DNA of 64,000 bases, from positions 38,731,063 to 38,795,062 of the forward strand of contig OZ017795.1 of the NCBI GenBank assembly GCA_963969395.1, written 5' to 3'. The stretch is from Pseudoscleropodium purum. Taxonomy: Eukaryota; Streptophyta; Bryopsida; Hypnales; Brachytheciaceae. Both the position numbers and the translations under genes were made by a program. The notes under the pieces were generated by a model. That model ran no database searches. It was not told the DNA's origin and saw nothing but the letters and a program-made list of their open reading frames with translations. This document shows positions 1 to 9,881 of the stretch, in pieces (position 1 is the first letter of the stretch; each line of letters opens with the position of its first letter).

Positions 1-38
1 CGTTCAGTATGCAAGGTATAAAATGTTTAGGACAAAAT

Positions 39-43
39 ACCAG
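39..43. repeat. 5-bp target site duplication, left copy
   Basis: ACCAG lies directly before the TGTCGCAGC terminus and is repeated at 3348-3352 directly after GCTGCGACA. Confidence 0.75.
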
Positions 44-239
44 TGTCGCAGCTTAGAATTTTGATTTTCTTAGTATACACCCAAATAGGAACGGAAACTA
101 GTCATTAGCTAACCGGATCCGATTAGGTGGGGAAGGAAAACTCAGAATTAGCACGGAACGTGAAGTAGCGGGCTTCTTGGATCTAATCCGGTCAGGAGTA
201 ACTAACGACGGAAACGGAATGTAACACGGATTAGGTCTA

Positions 240-302
240 GGACCGGATGATGATGATGAACCGGATTATGATGGTAAACCGGATTCATGATGACAAACCG
301 GA
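240..302 (+). repeat. AACCGGAT direct repeats upstream of TATA box
   Basis: About three imperfect units of 18-19 bp, each starting ACCGGAT and continuing with ATGATG-like sequence, lie just upstream of the TATA box at 317. Repeated boxes in this place are typical of LTR U3 enhancers; that role is inferred. Confidence 0.5.
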
Positions 303-316
303 AAGGGTCCAGGGAC

Positions 317-323
317 TATAAAA
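317..323 (+). promoter_or_regulatory. TATA box of the element's ORF
   Basis: TATAAAA followed by a GC-rich leader, 184 bp before the ORF start region. It is the best promoter candidate for the 552-codon ORF. Confidence 0.5.
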
Positions 324-506
324 GGAGGAGCTTTCACTGTTGCACCCCCTTTTAGAAACTCGACCTTGAGCGTGCGCGGTTGAGTTTTTGTCGTTTGTGC
401 GTCTGAGCGTTTGTGTTTTGTCTGTTCTGCTTCCGGTTGAGATCGGAGAGAGGAAGTGAGGAACGGGACGTGCGGCTAGGAGAGAGTGAGGTAGATGTGA
501 GTGGGA

Positions 507-2165
507 ATGCCTCAGCTACGTAGGTCGAGGCAAGCGAGTCCCTCTGGAGGCGAGGTGAAGCTCCGGAAAGTCATTCCGGTTATTCCCTCCACAGAGCCGG
601 AAAAGGCTGAACTCATGGATGATCTCAGATCCATGGGTTGCGTAGGGTTTGCCGAGAAACCTTGGGGTTTTAGGGAGGAGAGAATGGTCAAGGAGCTCCT
701 CGGAAAGTTGTCCAACCAGTTTGACAACACCGTGAGGGGAGCTCCCGTCAGCTGGAACGAGGGGATGGGGAGAGCGGTTTACGGTTTCCGGGCAGGAGGT
801 TTGGGAATGGCGAGCCGGAAGGATGAGTTTGTCCGAGGGAAGTTCAAGGGAGCCGTCAACCCGAAGGACGGATACGCGGTCGAGGATTGCTTGGACGACC
901 GACACCGTCGGCTCCTGCAATTCCTGGTTCCGGTTCTTCACCCGGAAAAGCCGACCAGGGTGACGATCACCCTCGGCAACACCATTTTCGGTGCCCTCAG
1001 TGGTACCCGGAAAGTGGACTGGGCACGGATCATTTCCGATCTCGTGGCCCAGCTTGTTAGTAGGGTTGGGAAGAAAAGGGCCACTCCAGTGTGCCCTTAC
1101 CTCTTCCACCTCTATCGGGAGAACCAAGTCCTCACCAACATAGAGGAGAAGGCGTGGAAGACGCAGGAAGTGCTCCTGAAGTATGGGGAGTCGGAGACGG
1201 ATGACGAAGCGGAATCCGATTCCGAGTCAGACCGGGAGTCCAGCGAGGAAGAGGAGGAGCCGATGCCGCCGATCAAGCGACAGAAGCTGACGCCTCCACA
1301 CAAGCGCGGGACGCCTCCCGGTCAAGACAAACCAGTCCCGGAGGAGAAACCGGAAGCCGAGAAGACCAATTCCGGGGGAGATCCGGATATGCAAGATCCG
1401 TTCAACGGTCTGATCAACGTCCTCTGCAACATCAGGGCGGATTGGGAGGTCAAGCACAGGACGCTTGCGGCAATCGGCAAGTTGGTGGGTGCTGCACCGG
1501 ACAGCAACTTGGCGGAACAAGTGGCGCAATGCATCACGAATCCGGAAGAGACCCGGAAGCAGGAAGCCGAGATCCGCCGGTTGCAGGAGGAGGTAGATAA
1601 ACTGAAGGCAACACTTTTCGCCTATCAAGAAGACGTGACGGCCGCTCGGGAGATGGCGGAGGAGACTCGGAAGGTGGCCGAGCAGATCAAGACGGTCCTG
1701 GGAGAGACCGGAACGGCAGTGGCCAAGGCGAAGCTCTTCGACGAGAAGATCCACGAAGAGAAGAAACTATCCGGTTCCCGGATGGTCCGGATTCTCGCGG
1801 ACTTCGCCGAGCAGGTGGAGACGGCAATGGTGGAGGGGCGGAAGGCAGCGGACCGGATCGAGGAGAGCAGCCGGAAGCTGACGGGAGCGACGTGCGACAA
1901 AGGTATTCACCTTTCGGACATCTCTCTACCGGACCTCTTTCCGGATGCAACTATGGCGAAGGACAGGAAGGATTGGACTCCTGAGTCCAAGAAGTCTGTA
2001 CGGACTGGGACTCCGGGCACGAGACCGGATATCACCATCGACCTGGAGTCTCCACCCGGACCGAATCCTGCGGAGGGGGAACGGGTCCGGAATTTGAGCG
2101 AAGTCTTCGAGGAGCTAGTCCCGGAGGTCGGAAGCCCGACGATAGGATCTAGAGTTGTAGGGTAG
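507..2165 (+). CDS. 552-aa coiled-coil protein encoded inside the LTR-like element
   Basis: I do not recognise the family with certainty. The ATG at 507 is the first usable start: an ATG at 494 is followed at once by a stop. No intron is needed. Residues 1-220 form a globular region with a segment (VDWARIISDLV, then CPYLFHLYRE) that recalls the helical domain of plant transposon-associated proteins; this likeness is an impression and was not searched. Residues about 226-252 are a run of Asp, Glu and Ser. A basic patch (KRQKL) follows and could be a nuclear signal. Residues about 347-480 are rich in heptad-like Leu, Ala, Glu and Lys and should form a coiled coil. The C-terminus is Pro and Glu rich. 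No zinc knuckle, protease, reverse transcriptase or integrase motif is seen, so a gag-like or accessory protein is the most I can infer. Codon use is far more GC-rich than the flanks. Confidence 0.6.
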   Translation: MPQLRRSRQASPSGGEVKLRKVIPVIPSTEPEKAELMDDLRSMGCVGFAEKPWGFREERMVKELLGKLSNQFDNTVRGAPVSWNEGMGRAVYGFRAGGLGMASRKDEFVRGKFKGAVNPKDGYAVEDCLDDRHRRLLQFLVPVLHPEKPTRVTITLGNTIFGALSGTRKVDWARIISDLVAQLVSRVGKKRATPVCPYLFHLYRENQVLTNIEEKAWKTQEVLLKYGESETDDEAESDSESDRESSEEEEEPMPPIKRQKLTPPHKRGTPPGQDKPVPEEKPEAEKTNSGGDPDMQDPFNGLINVLCNIRADWEVKHRTLAAIGKLVGAAPDSNLAEQVAQCITNPEETRKQEAEIRRLQEEVDKLKATLFAYQEDVTAAREMAEETRKVAEQIKTVLGETGTAVAKAKLFDEKIHEEKKLSGSRMVRILADFAEQVETAMVEGRKAADRIEESSRKLTGATCDKGIHLSDISLPDLFPDATMAKDRKDWTPESKKSVRTGTPGTRPDITIDLESPPGPNPAEGERVRNLSEVFEELVPEVGSPTIGSRVVG

Positions 2166-2316
2166 ATAGGATTTTAATTTCAGTTAGGAGTAGGAGCGGA
2201 TCCGGATCCGGATCCGGCTCAATAGTATTAGGTTAGACCGGAAGTTAGATTTAGGTGGCGGCGGACCCCCACGGGTTTTCCGCTCCTTTTTGTGCTTTTA
2301 GGGTTTTGACCCTTTG

Positions 2317-2324
2317 TATATAAA
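2317..2324 (+). promoter_or_regulatory. Second TATA box, probable U3/R boundary
   Basis: TATATAAA lies about 150 bp after the ORF stop and is followed by a C/T-rich leader (TTCTCTTCTCCTCG). This arrangement is usual for the genomic-RNA promoter of a plant LTR, with about 1 kb of R/U5 to the right end. It follows a GGATCC triple repeat near 2198-2216. Confidence 0.4.
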
Positions 2325-3347
2325 TCGGTTCCTGAGATGGGAATTGAGAGTTGTTCATTTTGCAAACTTCTTGTACCTTTCTCTTCTCCTCGTTGTGTGT
2401 CTCTCTCCAGCGCGACAAGATTGTATGATGTGGAGTTAGGATAGTACGAGTTGGTTGGCAAGTGAATTCTCCCCTTGGTGTTTATTTTCCGATCCAAGGT
2501 GCATGTGAGTAGGTACCGAAGAGTTGGGAGTGAACTTAGTTCCTCAGCACGTCTAGAGTTTGAGATTCCGGGTGAGAAAGCCGTTGTTAGGCTAGGCGGG
2601 TAGGGAGGGATTCCTTAGCTGCGCTAGAACTCCCGGGTGGGAAATCCGGTCGAGTGTCCGATCTCCTGTAAGGTCTCACCACCCGTATGGGTAACGGAAG
2701 AACTTTAGTTGATGTTGGAACGGACGGGTGCACTTGTAACCACCTGTCTTCGCACGGATCGGAAGTAGCATCAAGGTCGTTGTAGTACGAGAGGGTCGAG
2801 GGTGGGGTCTTTGTGTGACCTACGACCCGGATTGCTATCTGGGTTGTTGTGAAGGACCAAACCGGATCCGGATTAGCTTAGGAGTCTAGAAGGTAGGACA
2901 GTGGGTCTTCAGCCACTATAAGTCACGGAAGGAGTGGTGGGCCTACCACTCTCAAAATTAAGCGGCGACCCCTCTGATGGTGAAACAGAGGCAAAACCAA
3001 ACCGGATAGGATTACGAGTACAGGATGACCATCCCGACCGGATTGGTCAGGACGGATTTCCAGGATCGGAAGTTGTGAGATCCTGGGATTTGGGTGTTTG
3101 TACGGACCGGATAGTTAGTAGGACCGGAAGAAGGAGTAATCTGGTCTGTAGTTACCCGGTGTGGTAGTATTTCTGGTTCTAGATCTAGGACCGAAAAGTA
3201 AGATTGGCATACTGACTGAGCTTAACTGCTTAATAGAGCTAGATACTTCACAGGATCTCGTGGGTTCGATCTTTAGAGTCACTTAGTTATACTCTAGAGC
3301 GATTTTTGTGAGTATAATGGGGAATTGACCTGCCCTGTGCTGCGACA

Positions 3348-3352
3348 ACCAG
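3348..3352. repeat. 5-bp target site duplication, right copy
   Basis: ACCAG, identical to 39-43, follows the right terminus of the LTR-like element. Confidence 0.75.
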
Positions 3353-3760
3353 ATTCTTGGTCTTTGAGCTTTCTCCTTTCTTTTAAGATTGGACAACAAG
3401 TCTCAAGGCAATAGGTCCAAAACCACAAGGTGAGTTGTCCCTAAATATAGACAAACATGTATCAACCACAAAGAATATATAATCTTACGTTTCTGTCCAA
3501 TTCTAAATCCAAGATATGAATTACAAATTTTATTTTAGAAGTTGTAGGATAGATATTCCAAATGAGGTTCACGGCCCAAAGGCTGTTCGAAAAATTTGGA
3601 TATTTATTTTGTTTTCGATCAATTCATCCAAATTTTGAGGTCAAAATTTCAATTTTATTAATGTAATTAATTTATGGCCCGTAGGTCCTATTGCCGTACC
3701 AAAGATCCTAAGACCGTGCTAGGGAGCCTATGGCCATAGCAGCACGTCTGAATTTGGAGG
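3353..3760. other. Intergenic; 20-bp triple repeat
   Basis: AT-rich with no gene seen. Positions 3687-3746 hold three degenerate 20-bp units, each starting CCTA and carrying a GCCGT/ACCGT/GCCAT core, preceded by a partial unit. Confidence 0.4.
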
Positions 3761-3761
3761 T

Positions 3762-3947
3762 TCAAGTCCCTAATTTCTTCAGAGAAAAAACAAACAAACG
3801 CCGCCCCTCTGAATTCCGATCAACCTGCTTCACCAAATTCTCAGGGCTTGAGCAACGCGGAGGACTTGCTAACCGATTAAGTTTCGGTGTGCGAGAGAGA
3901 GAGGAATAGAGAAGCGACGGGATAGGGCTTGAGACCAGCAACGCCAT
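3762..3947 (-). CDS. Possible first exon of a plastid-targeted protein
   Basis: A minus-strand ATG at 3947 opens 61 codons in a patch richer in GC than its flanks. The first 35 residues (start MALLVSSPIPSLLYSS) are rich in Ser, Leu, Pro and Arg with almost no acidic residues, as in chloroplast transit peptides. A GT after the Gly-Arg codons near 3810 could be a donor site. I find no following exon to the left, where the LTR-like element now sits within 415 bp. It may be an orphan exon, a fragment or chance. Confidence 0.22.
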   Translation of the reverse strand: MALLVSSPIPSLLYSSLSRTPKLNRLASPPRCSSPENLVKQVDRNSEGRRLFVFSLKKLGT

Positions 3948-3959
3948 AGCTTCAATTTA

Positions 3960-4345
3960 GAAACAAAAGCAGAAGTGTGTCCTAATTGCAGAAACATTCG
4001 GATATACAAGCTTCAAATCAGAATCAGAAGCACATGTGCTGCTTGAATGTCCAAACACAAAAATTTTAAAACTGAACCGAAAGATATGTAGTGCTTGAAC
4101 CTCCTGATACAAAACCATCAAATCTGAAATGAAAGCTTCAATCTTTAAACAATAGTATCTCCAGTGATTGAACATCCATATACAAAAGCCTCAAATCAGA
4201 ATCAACAGCATGTGAGCAACTTGGATGTCCGAAAATTATAGTTTCAAATCTAAAACGAAAGCTTTAAATCTTTCAAACAACAACATGTGTTCAAATGGCA
4301 TGAGTGTTGCTTGAGCACCCGAATACAAAAGCTTCAAATCATAAT
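3960..4345. repeat. Degenerate short repeat field
   Basis: The phrase TGCTTGAACATCCGAATACA, followed by AAAGCTTCAAATCAGAA, recurs in diverged form about five times (near 4038, 4092, 4163, 4218 and 4310) at uneven spacing of 54-92 bp. No reading frame stays open through it. Confidence 0.45.
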
Positions 4346-4807
4346 TGCACAAAAATTACAATGACAAGTGTTTCTCTTTGAATACACTGTGAGAGAGAGA
4401 AAAAAAAAACTTTCTTTTTCTTGTATCTTTTCAAATGTCGGGAAGAAGGCTTAAACCTCTTCCAATTGTTTTCTTTTTCTTTTTCTTTTTTTTCATCCAA
4501 TTTGATGCCTCATTCATTCATTTTGCAATTTTTCATCCATATCACATCCTATTCATCCTTTTGGCACCTTTTAGAATCTTTCATCCTTCTACACAATTTT
4601 TTGTCCATTAGGTACTTCATCCATCCAAACTACCCTATTCACACTACATAAAGTTTTAAAAATTGCTTTTTCGATTACTTTTAGCTACTTTCTGTTTTTT
4701 AGTGTTTTTAGTCTATTTTTAAGCTATTTTTTCTACTTTTTAGACTACTTTCTACATACATTTTCAAAAGAAACTAAAAAGTAACCTAAAAACCAAAATC
4801 TGTATTC
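4346..4807. other. Intergenic, AT-rich
   Basis: T-rich and low-complexity sequence. No gene or bounded element seen. Confidence 0.4.
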
Positions 4808-5340
4808 TACACCAATATTTATTGATTAAATGTAAAATCAAGATAATTCAAATTCTTTTGGAAAGTAATTGTGAATTGAATATTGTAATTGGCTATCAAG
4901 GTTGGTTCTTAAATAATTCTAAAAATGGATGCTAAATATTTTAGAAATCTATTTTGCAAATTTATTTATGGACCAAAAAAATATTTTAAAATATTGGTAG
5001 AATATCCCTAATTTTTTATAGATTAAATAATTATTCAATGAAGAGTGCCAAACTTGATTAGACCATGTCAAAAAATTATTGCACTATAAGAGAAAGGGGT
5101 ATTTTAAGTGAGTTTTAAAGTATAGTCCTAGACATAAGATTTTAAGTAATGATCTTTAAAGAGATTTTTAGCAAAAATTTACTACAAATACTTGTGTTTT
5201 TAGTAAAATTTTGCTAAAAATCTCCTTAAAGGTCATTACTTAAAATCTTATGTTTAGGACTATTCTTTAAAACTCACTTAAAACACCCCTTTCTCTTGTA
5301 GTGTTGATATTTTGACTTGGGTATGGGATAAATACATGTT
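4808..5340 (+). repeat. Dispersed repeat, copy 1, interrupted by a MITE
   Basis: About 280 bp match 50229-50545 in the same orientation, and more weakly 45690-45830. This copy is split at 5082-5303 by the CACTA-type MITE, while the 50.2-kb copy is unsplit. Confidence 0.65.
5082..5303. mobile_element. CACTA-type MITE, 222 bp
   Basis: The ends are CACTATAAGAGAAAGGGGT and its near reverse complement. The two arms pair over roughly 100 bp each, so almost the whole element is a foldback. It is flanked by TTG on both sides (5079-5081 and 5304-5306), the 3-bp duplication typical of CACTA (En/Spm) transposons. The homologous sequence near 50525 carries an uninterrupted site. It has no coding capacity and would be mobilised in trans. 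Confidence 0.85.
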
Positions 5341-7479
5341 AAAAAGAAAGACAATATTTAGAGTTAGTCGTCATATTCGAAAACAAACTTCAGTAACCTA
5401 CACCAAGCTTCTTCCATTGACCTTTCCTAGAGTGAGCCAAGTACTTTGCTCAATTTCCTTTAGTTTGCAAACAAACTTGGCTCACAATAATAAAAAAAAA
5501 CATGACATTGGTCCTACATAGACTTGCAATGTTTGGTTTTGTACTAAAAGACAAGTGTGCACAATATGCTCTAATTAATTTACATTCAATCTAGAGCTCT
5601 GGCACACATGCACACAATGCTTGTTCTTAAGAATTGATTTTAAATTAGCTCTAGCCCCAACTCTAAGATAATCAATAATCAACAACCTACTAGCTTTTGT
5701 TCAATTTGTAAAATCTTAAAAAGAATAATTGTAGTAGGTCCAAGGTTTCTATACGTCTTTTCAGCATCAATTGCATATATTTTGCCTATATAGTGGTTAT
5801 GACCTTTTAATTTTTAGTAGATCCAAGGTTCCTATAGTTGTTATAGCCTTTGTAGATCCAAGGTTCCTATAATTGTTAAACATTCATGTTAATGCTTTCA
5901 TTTGATAGTAGTAACGACCTAGGTAATCCTAAAAGTGGCTTTACTCCTAACATTCTAAGAAGATAAGTTGAAAACACATCTAAATAAGGTATTGGTTGAC
6001 CTAAGAGCCTTTCTTTTTACGTTAGATGTAAAATCTCATTATAAGTTTCCATTCCTACTTAGAACCTAAGAACCAACAACCAAGTGGCTCTATCCCATTT
6101 GTTTTTAAAAAGGATCATGGTAAGTCAACTTCTACTAATTGTTGGTGGCCTTGTCGGCCTATTTTACAATTTTTACATTAATCCTAGCTTTAAAGAATTT
6201 AACAACCAATTAATCAATGTTGTTACATTATCATGAATTTTGAAAGAAACATGGAAACTTTTAGTGATTTTCTAAGTTTTCATATATTCTTCAAGATATT
6301 TTTTGTAGATTTTATATTTTTTAATGTATTTTTTTTTGAAAGTTATATTATGTTTAATAGAATTGCTTCTAGAAAATGACCATTGGTTGATAAAAGCTTC
6401 ACATATATTTTTAAATATGTTTTTTCAAGATTTTTTTAGTAGTTTTTATGAATTTTTGTTTGGAATCTATATTACAACGAATAAAAGTGACTTTTCATTT
6501 AGAAATTTGACCATGAATGTAAGATCATTTCTACAAGATAGTAGACTAAGCGTGTTGTTTATTTACAAGCAAAAATACCATTGAAAGAGGCTAGATACTC
6601 TAAGCCGTAGACAATGATATGTGAAGATCCTTGATGCATAAGGGCTTGACCTTTGTCTGGTTGTGGATAGGAACCATTATCTTAATGGTATTCTCTACCT
6701 CCTCAATGGCTGTGATTTGATTCTTGAGGCTCGTTGGGTGTTGTATATTTGATAAGGAATTACTTTGAAGGAGGTTTCCTAGGCTCCTTCCATTGTTGAT
6801 AGTATGAGGATTGATTTATCTTTTGGTGAATTACTACTGTTGTCTCTCCAATCTCCGTGTTTACCTAGAATTCATATTATATAGGAGGATTACAACCAAC
6901 AGGAAAATCCCTTATATAAGTGACACATCCTAATCTTTAGGTTGATCACAACTAATAGGAAGGAACAAAGTTTACTTGTCACATATTGATGGATTTCTTC
7001 TAGGGTAACACATAATAGACATTCCTCCCTTTCTCTCAATCCACGTGCTGGTATAAGTAGTAGGGTGACTATTAATAGGAGGGAGAATTGTTACCTCTTG
7101 TTGTTTTGTGACTAGCTCCATTAGTGTAGAGTTAGTGGATACAAGCTGTAGGTTTGTATTGGGGAAGATTTCTTCTAGGCTTAGTTGGTTGCTTCTATAT
7201 GGTAAGTTGTGTTTGGTTGTAGTGTCCTTGGTAGGACTAGGTAATGGTTGAAGATCATTATTTTTTGTATCATCCAAAAGCTCAATAGGTGATTCTTTAG
7301 TGTCACCTTCTATTAATAGGCTTGAAGGAACTTCTCTGACCATATAGGCATCATCTCATGAGTAGGGATGTTCTTGAAGCCATTGTTGAAATGTTCCATC
7401 ATCTACATAGTCATACAACCCTGGATCAATACATTTTATGGTTTCTAAATTGGTTGAGGGCTTTGCCCTAATGGTTTAA
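5341..7479. other. Intergenic, AT-rich, no clear gene
   Basis: No supported gene. A GTAGATCCAAGGTTCCTATA phrase occurs twice (about 5817 and 5851) and in weaker form at 5731. A minus-strand ORF at 6972-7343 lies just downstream of the Gypsy protease fragment and may be the start of a decayed protease-to-RT linker, but no RT motif is seen. Confidence 0.35.
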
Positions 7480-7512
7480 AAGGTAAGAAACTCTAGTTCT
7501 TGCCAACCCCTA

Positions 7513-8290
7513 TTAGTGGTCCCTTGACACTATTGTAACCATGGTTCTAGTATGTTTTAGACCATAGGTGAATGTAGGCCACCTTTTAGCCCAATTTACC
7601 ATTCCATTCCATTGGTAGAGAAAACCCTTACCTAGTAAAAGGGAATAAGTTCCATTTGACTTTTTCCTTAAGCTATAGGACTTCAAAAGTAACCACATAG
7701 TTTGTTCTACCAATTTGAATTTTGAGATCCTTGATTTGACCAAGGATTTTGACAAACCTTTGATCCGTGCATTTGAAAGTAACATATGAGATATGGATGA
7801 TTTTCAACCCTAATTTGTGCATAGTAAATGAAAGCATGATGTGAACACCACTCATGTCATCTACTAGTGTCTTTGGGATGACCTTATCTATGATCTCTAC
7901 ATCAATTTCTACAAGCTCAAAGTTTTTATTAGACTTTCTTAGTTCTTGGGTGAACTTTTTGATTAATTACTCTAGTTCCTCTTCTTTAGACTTATTGCCC
8001 TCAAGGTTTAGTAAATGTTACGCTTTATTGACTTGTCCTATAGATTTAGGAACCTTTGAGAGTGTGACTCTTTCTTTTAGCTATTTACACAAAGAAAAGG
8101 CTGCCTTGACCAATTGGCCAAAGGAGATATTGGCCATGGATTTAGAGAAGTCCTGCTATAAGTCATATGGGGGAGAAGCGTTGAGACTCCTCCAGGTTTT
8201 CTTTACAATTCTAAGATTTAGGGCATGGAGAGAAGTCCCCTTTGAAATGAATTAGAATTCATCCTCATCCATCTCAATAGATGTGGACAT
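7513..8290 (-). pseudogene. Ty3/Gypsy gag C-terminus and aspartic protease relic
   Basis: Minus-strand frames read as a broken pol start. At about 8255-7860, a gag-like tail has the phrase SMANISFGQL. At 7855-7673, a retropepsin-like segment shows VDDMSGVHIML where the catalytic Asp-Ser/Thr-Gly should be, then GQIKDLKIQIG. At 7785-7513, SYSLRKKSNGTYSLLLGKGF matches the flap-to-C-terminal LLLG motif of Gypsy proteases. Frames change between these pieces and stops are frequent. The catalytic triad is altered. No reverse transcriptase, RNase H or integrase follows downstream. The family call comes from motif order and has not been searched. Confidence 0.6.
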
Positions 8291-8339
8291 ATTCTCATTG
8301 AACCGCACTTCTTTGCTAGTTTCTTTCAATGTGCTTTGT

Positions 8340-9570
8340 AGGCCAAAGAACTAAGGAGAATTTGGGGATGAATGCAAATTGTAGTCCAATTGTAAATTTA
8401 CTTTTTGCTCAATTGGTAGTTTTGTTGGTAGATCACAGTCTTTATCAATTCGGAGCATAACAATAAGGCTATACTAAGTAATTTATCGATTGGAAACAAT
8501 ATTGAGCATAGTATAAATCTAAATAGGCATTTAGATTATCAATTGGTGGATTTGGATCAAGGTGAATCTGAATACTTAGACTCAATTTCCTTTCAATTGA
8601 GTTTAGTCTTCATTGCAGTGTCGCAGGAGCTCCTTCCAATTGCTAGAAGTAAAAACTATTGTGTATTTTTTTATTTTTTTATTTGTAATCCAATGTAAGC
8701 TTGCCAATTGTGTGAGTGTATGTGATATTGTGTTTGGAGTGGTGTGTAAGTTTATGTCATGTGGAGAATGTGATTGGTGGATAATGTGTTCAATTGGAAG
8801 TGTAAGAATTTTACTGTTGATGTGTGTGAGAATTGTTAAGAGGAAGATGGTTTGAAATTGTGAGTGAAAAATATGGAGAAAATCAATTGTGAAGTATTTT
8901 AAAACTGAAATAATAATTGCTATGAAGAGTGGAGAATGAAGAGTAAACAATCGTTAAAATAGATTGAGTTATGTGATGAGATTGTATAAGAGACTGAACG
9001 TGATTACCAATAGGAAAATTGACTATGAATAAGGAGTGATTGGGAGAATGAGTATTACTAAAACTGAATTGGAATTAGCATACCAATTGGAGTGAATAGA
9101 TTAAAAGTAAATTGTGAAGACTTGAGGTGAAAGAATCATCAATTATCATTGTAATATTGTAATTATAAATTAGACAATTGGAAAGATTGAACAAGCAACG
9201 AATTGGAATTTATTGGAAGAATTGAATCTATGATGGAAGTAACATTAAAGGAAGAGCCAATTGGAAATATTGGAGCATGCTGTGGTTGAAAAGACCGATT
9301 GGGAAGAATTATTGGAAGCCAATTGTTGTGGTATATTAGAGAGAAGATTGATTGGATTTAAAGGAATAAAATTGGTGATTAAAGATTGGAGCAAAAGCAA
9401 TTGGCGAAAGAAATGTTGGGGAAAAGCTTCAAGAATTAAAAGCATAGAATACAATTGTGATAAGTAGTTCTACAACTATAGATTATTGATACATAATAGG
9501 AAATTGTATAATTCACAATCTTGCAATTGGTAAATCTATAGGATAAACTCTAGAAGTTTGAACTATTGTA
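8340..9570. repeat. AATTGG-box repeat field
   Basis: The short word CAATTGG or AATTGGA recurs many times at irregular spacing through about 1.2 kb. No frame stays open and no bounded unit is visible. It separates the protease relic from the gag relic at 9.9-10.9 kb. A similar field lies at 21.2-22.8 kb. Confidence 0.4.
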
Positions 9571-9881
9571 AACTTACCTCTCCTAGAGTTCGAACTCAAC
9601 CCATGGGTGGATTTATTTGAAATAAAAATTGATTTAAAAATCCATCTATATAGATGCATGCTACTATGGAATTTAGACTTGGGAGATTCTACTTCTTCTG
9701 GGTTAGTTTACGAAGGAGGGTCAATTTTTGCTCCCCCCTCGTGTAACTACTAATGTAGGTAGAGTCTTTTGGATGGTTTCTATCTTGGAGACTTCTATTC
9801 CTAGGAAAAGATAATCTTAAACCTCATTGGTCGTATAATTCTTAGCTACAAACCTATCATCTTGTGATCCTTGAATAGGTG

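Larger units (their letters stand above)
44..3347 (+). mobile_element. ORF-bearing LTR-like element (probable solo LTR)
   Basis: The left end begins TGTCGCAGC and the right end finishes GCTGCGACA, a perfect 9-bp terminal inverted repeat of TG...CA type. Both sides are flanked by ACCAG (39-43 and 3348-3352), a 5-bp target duplication as made by LTR-retrotransposon integrase. I find no internal second copy of either terminus, so the unit behaves as a single 3.3-kb LTR. A TATA box at 317 precedes a long ORF (507-2165). A second TATA box at 2317 would fit the U3/R boundary, leaving about 1 kb of R/U5. The element is much richer in GC than its surroundings and full of CCGGAT. The perfect target duplication and open ORF suggest a recent insertion. 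It could also be a non-autonomous element of another class with LTR-like ends. Confidence 0.75.

Noticed and set aside
516..1950. Minus-strand ORFs up to 203 codons across the LTR-like element's ORF
   Set aside because: They are antisense shadows of the GC-rich plus-strand ORF and show no protein-like domain layout.
44..3347. A full element with two short LTRs inside 44-3347
   Set aside because: I compared the first and last 500 bp and found no direct repeat beyond scattered CCGGAT words.
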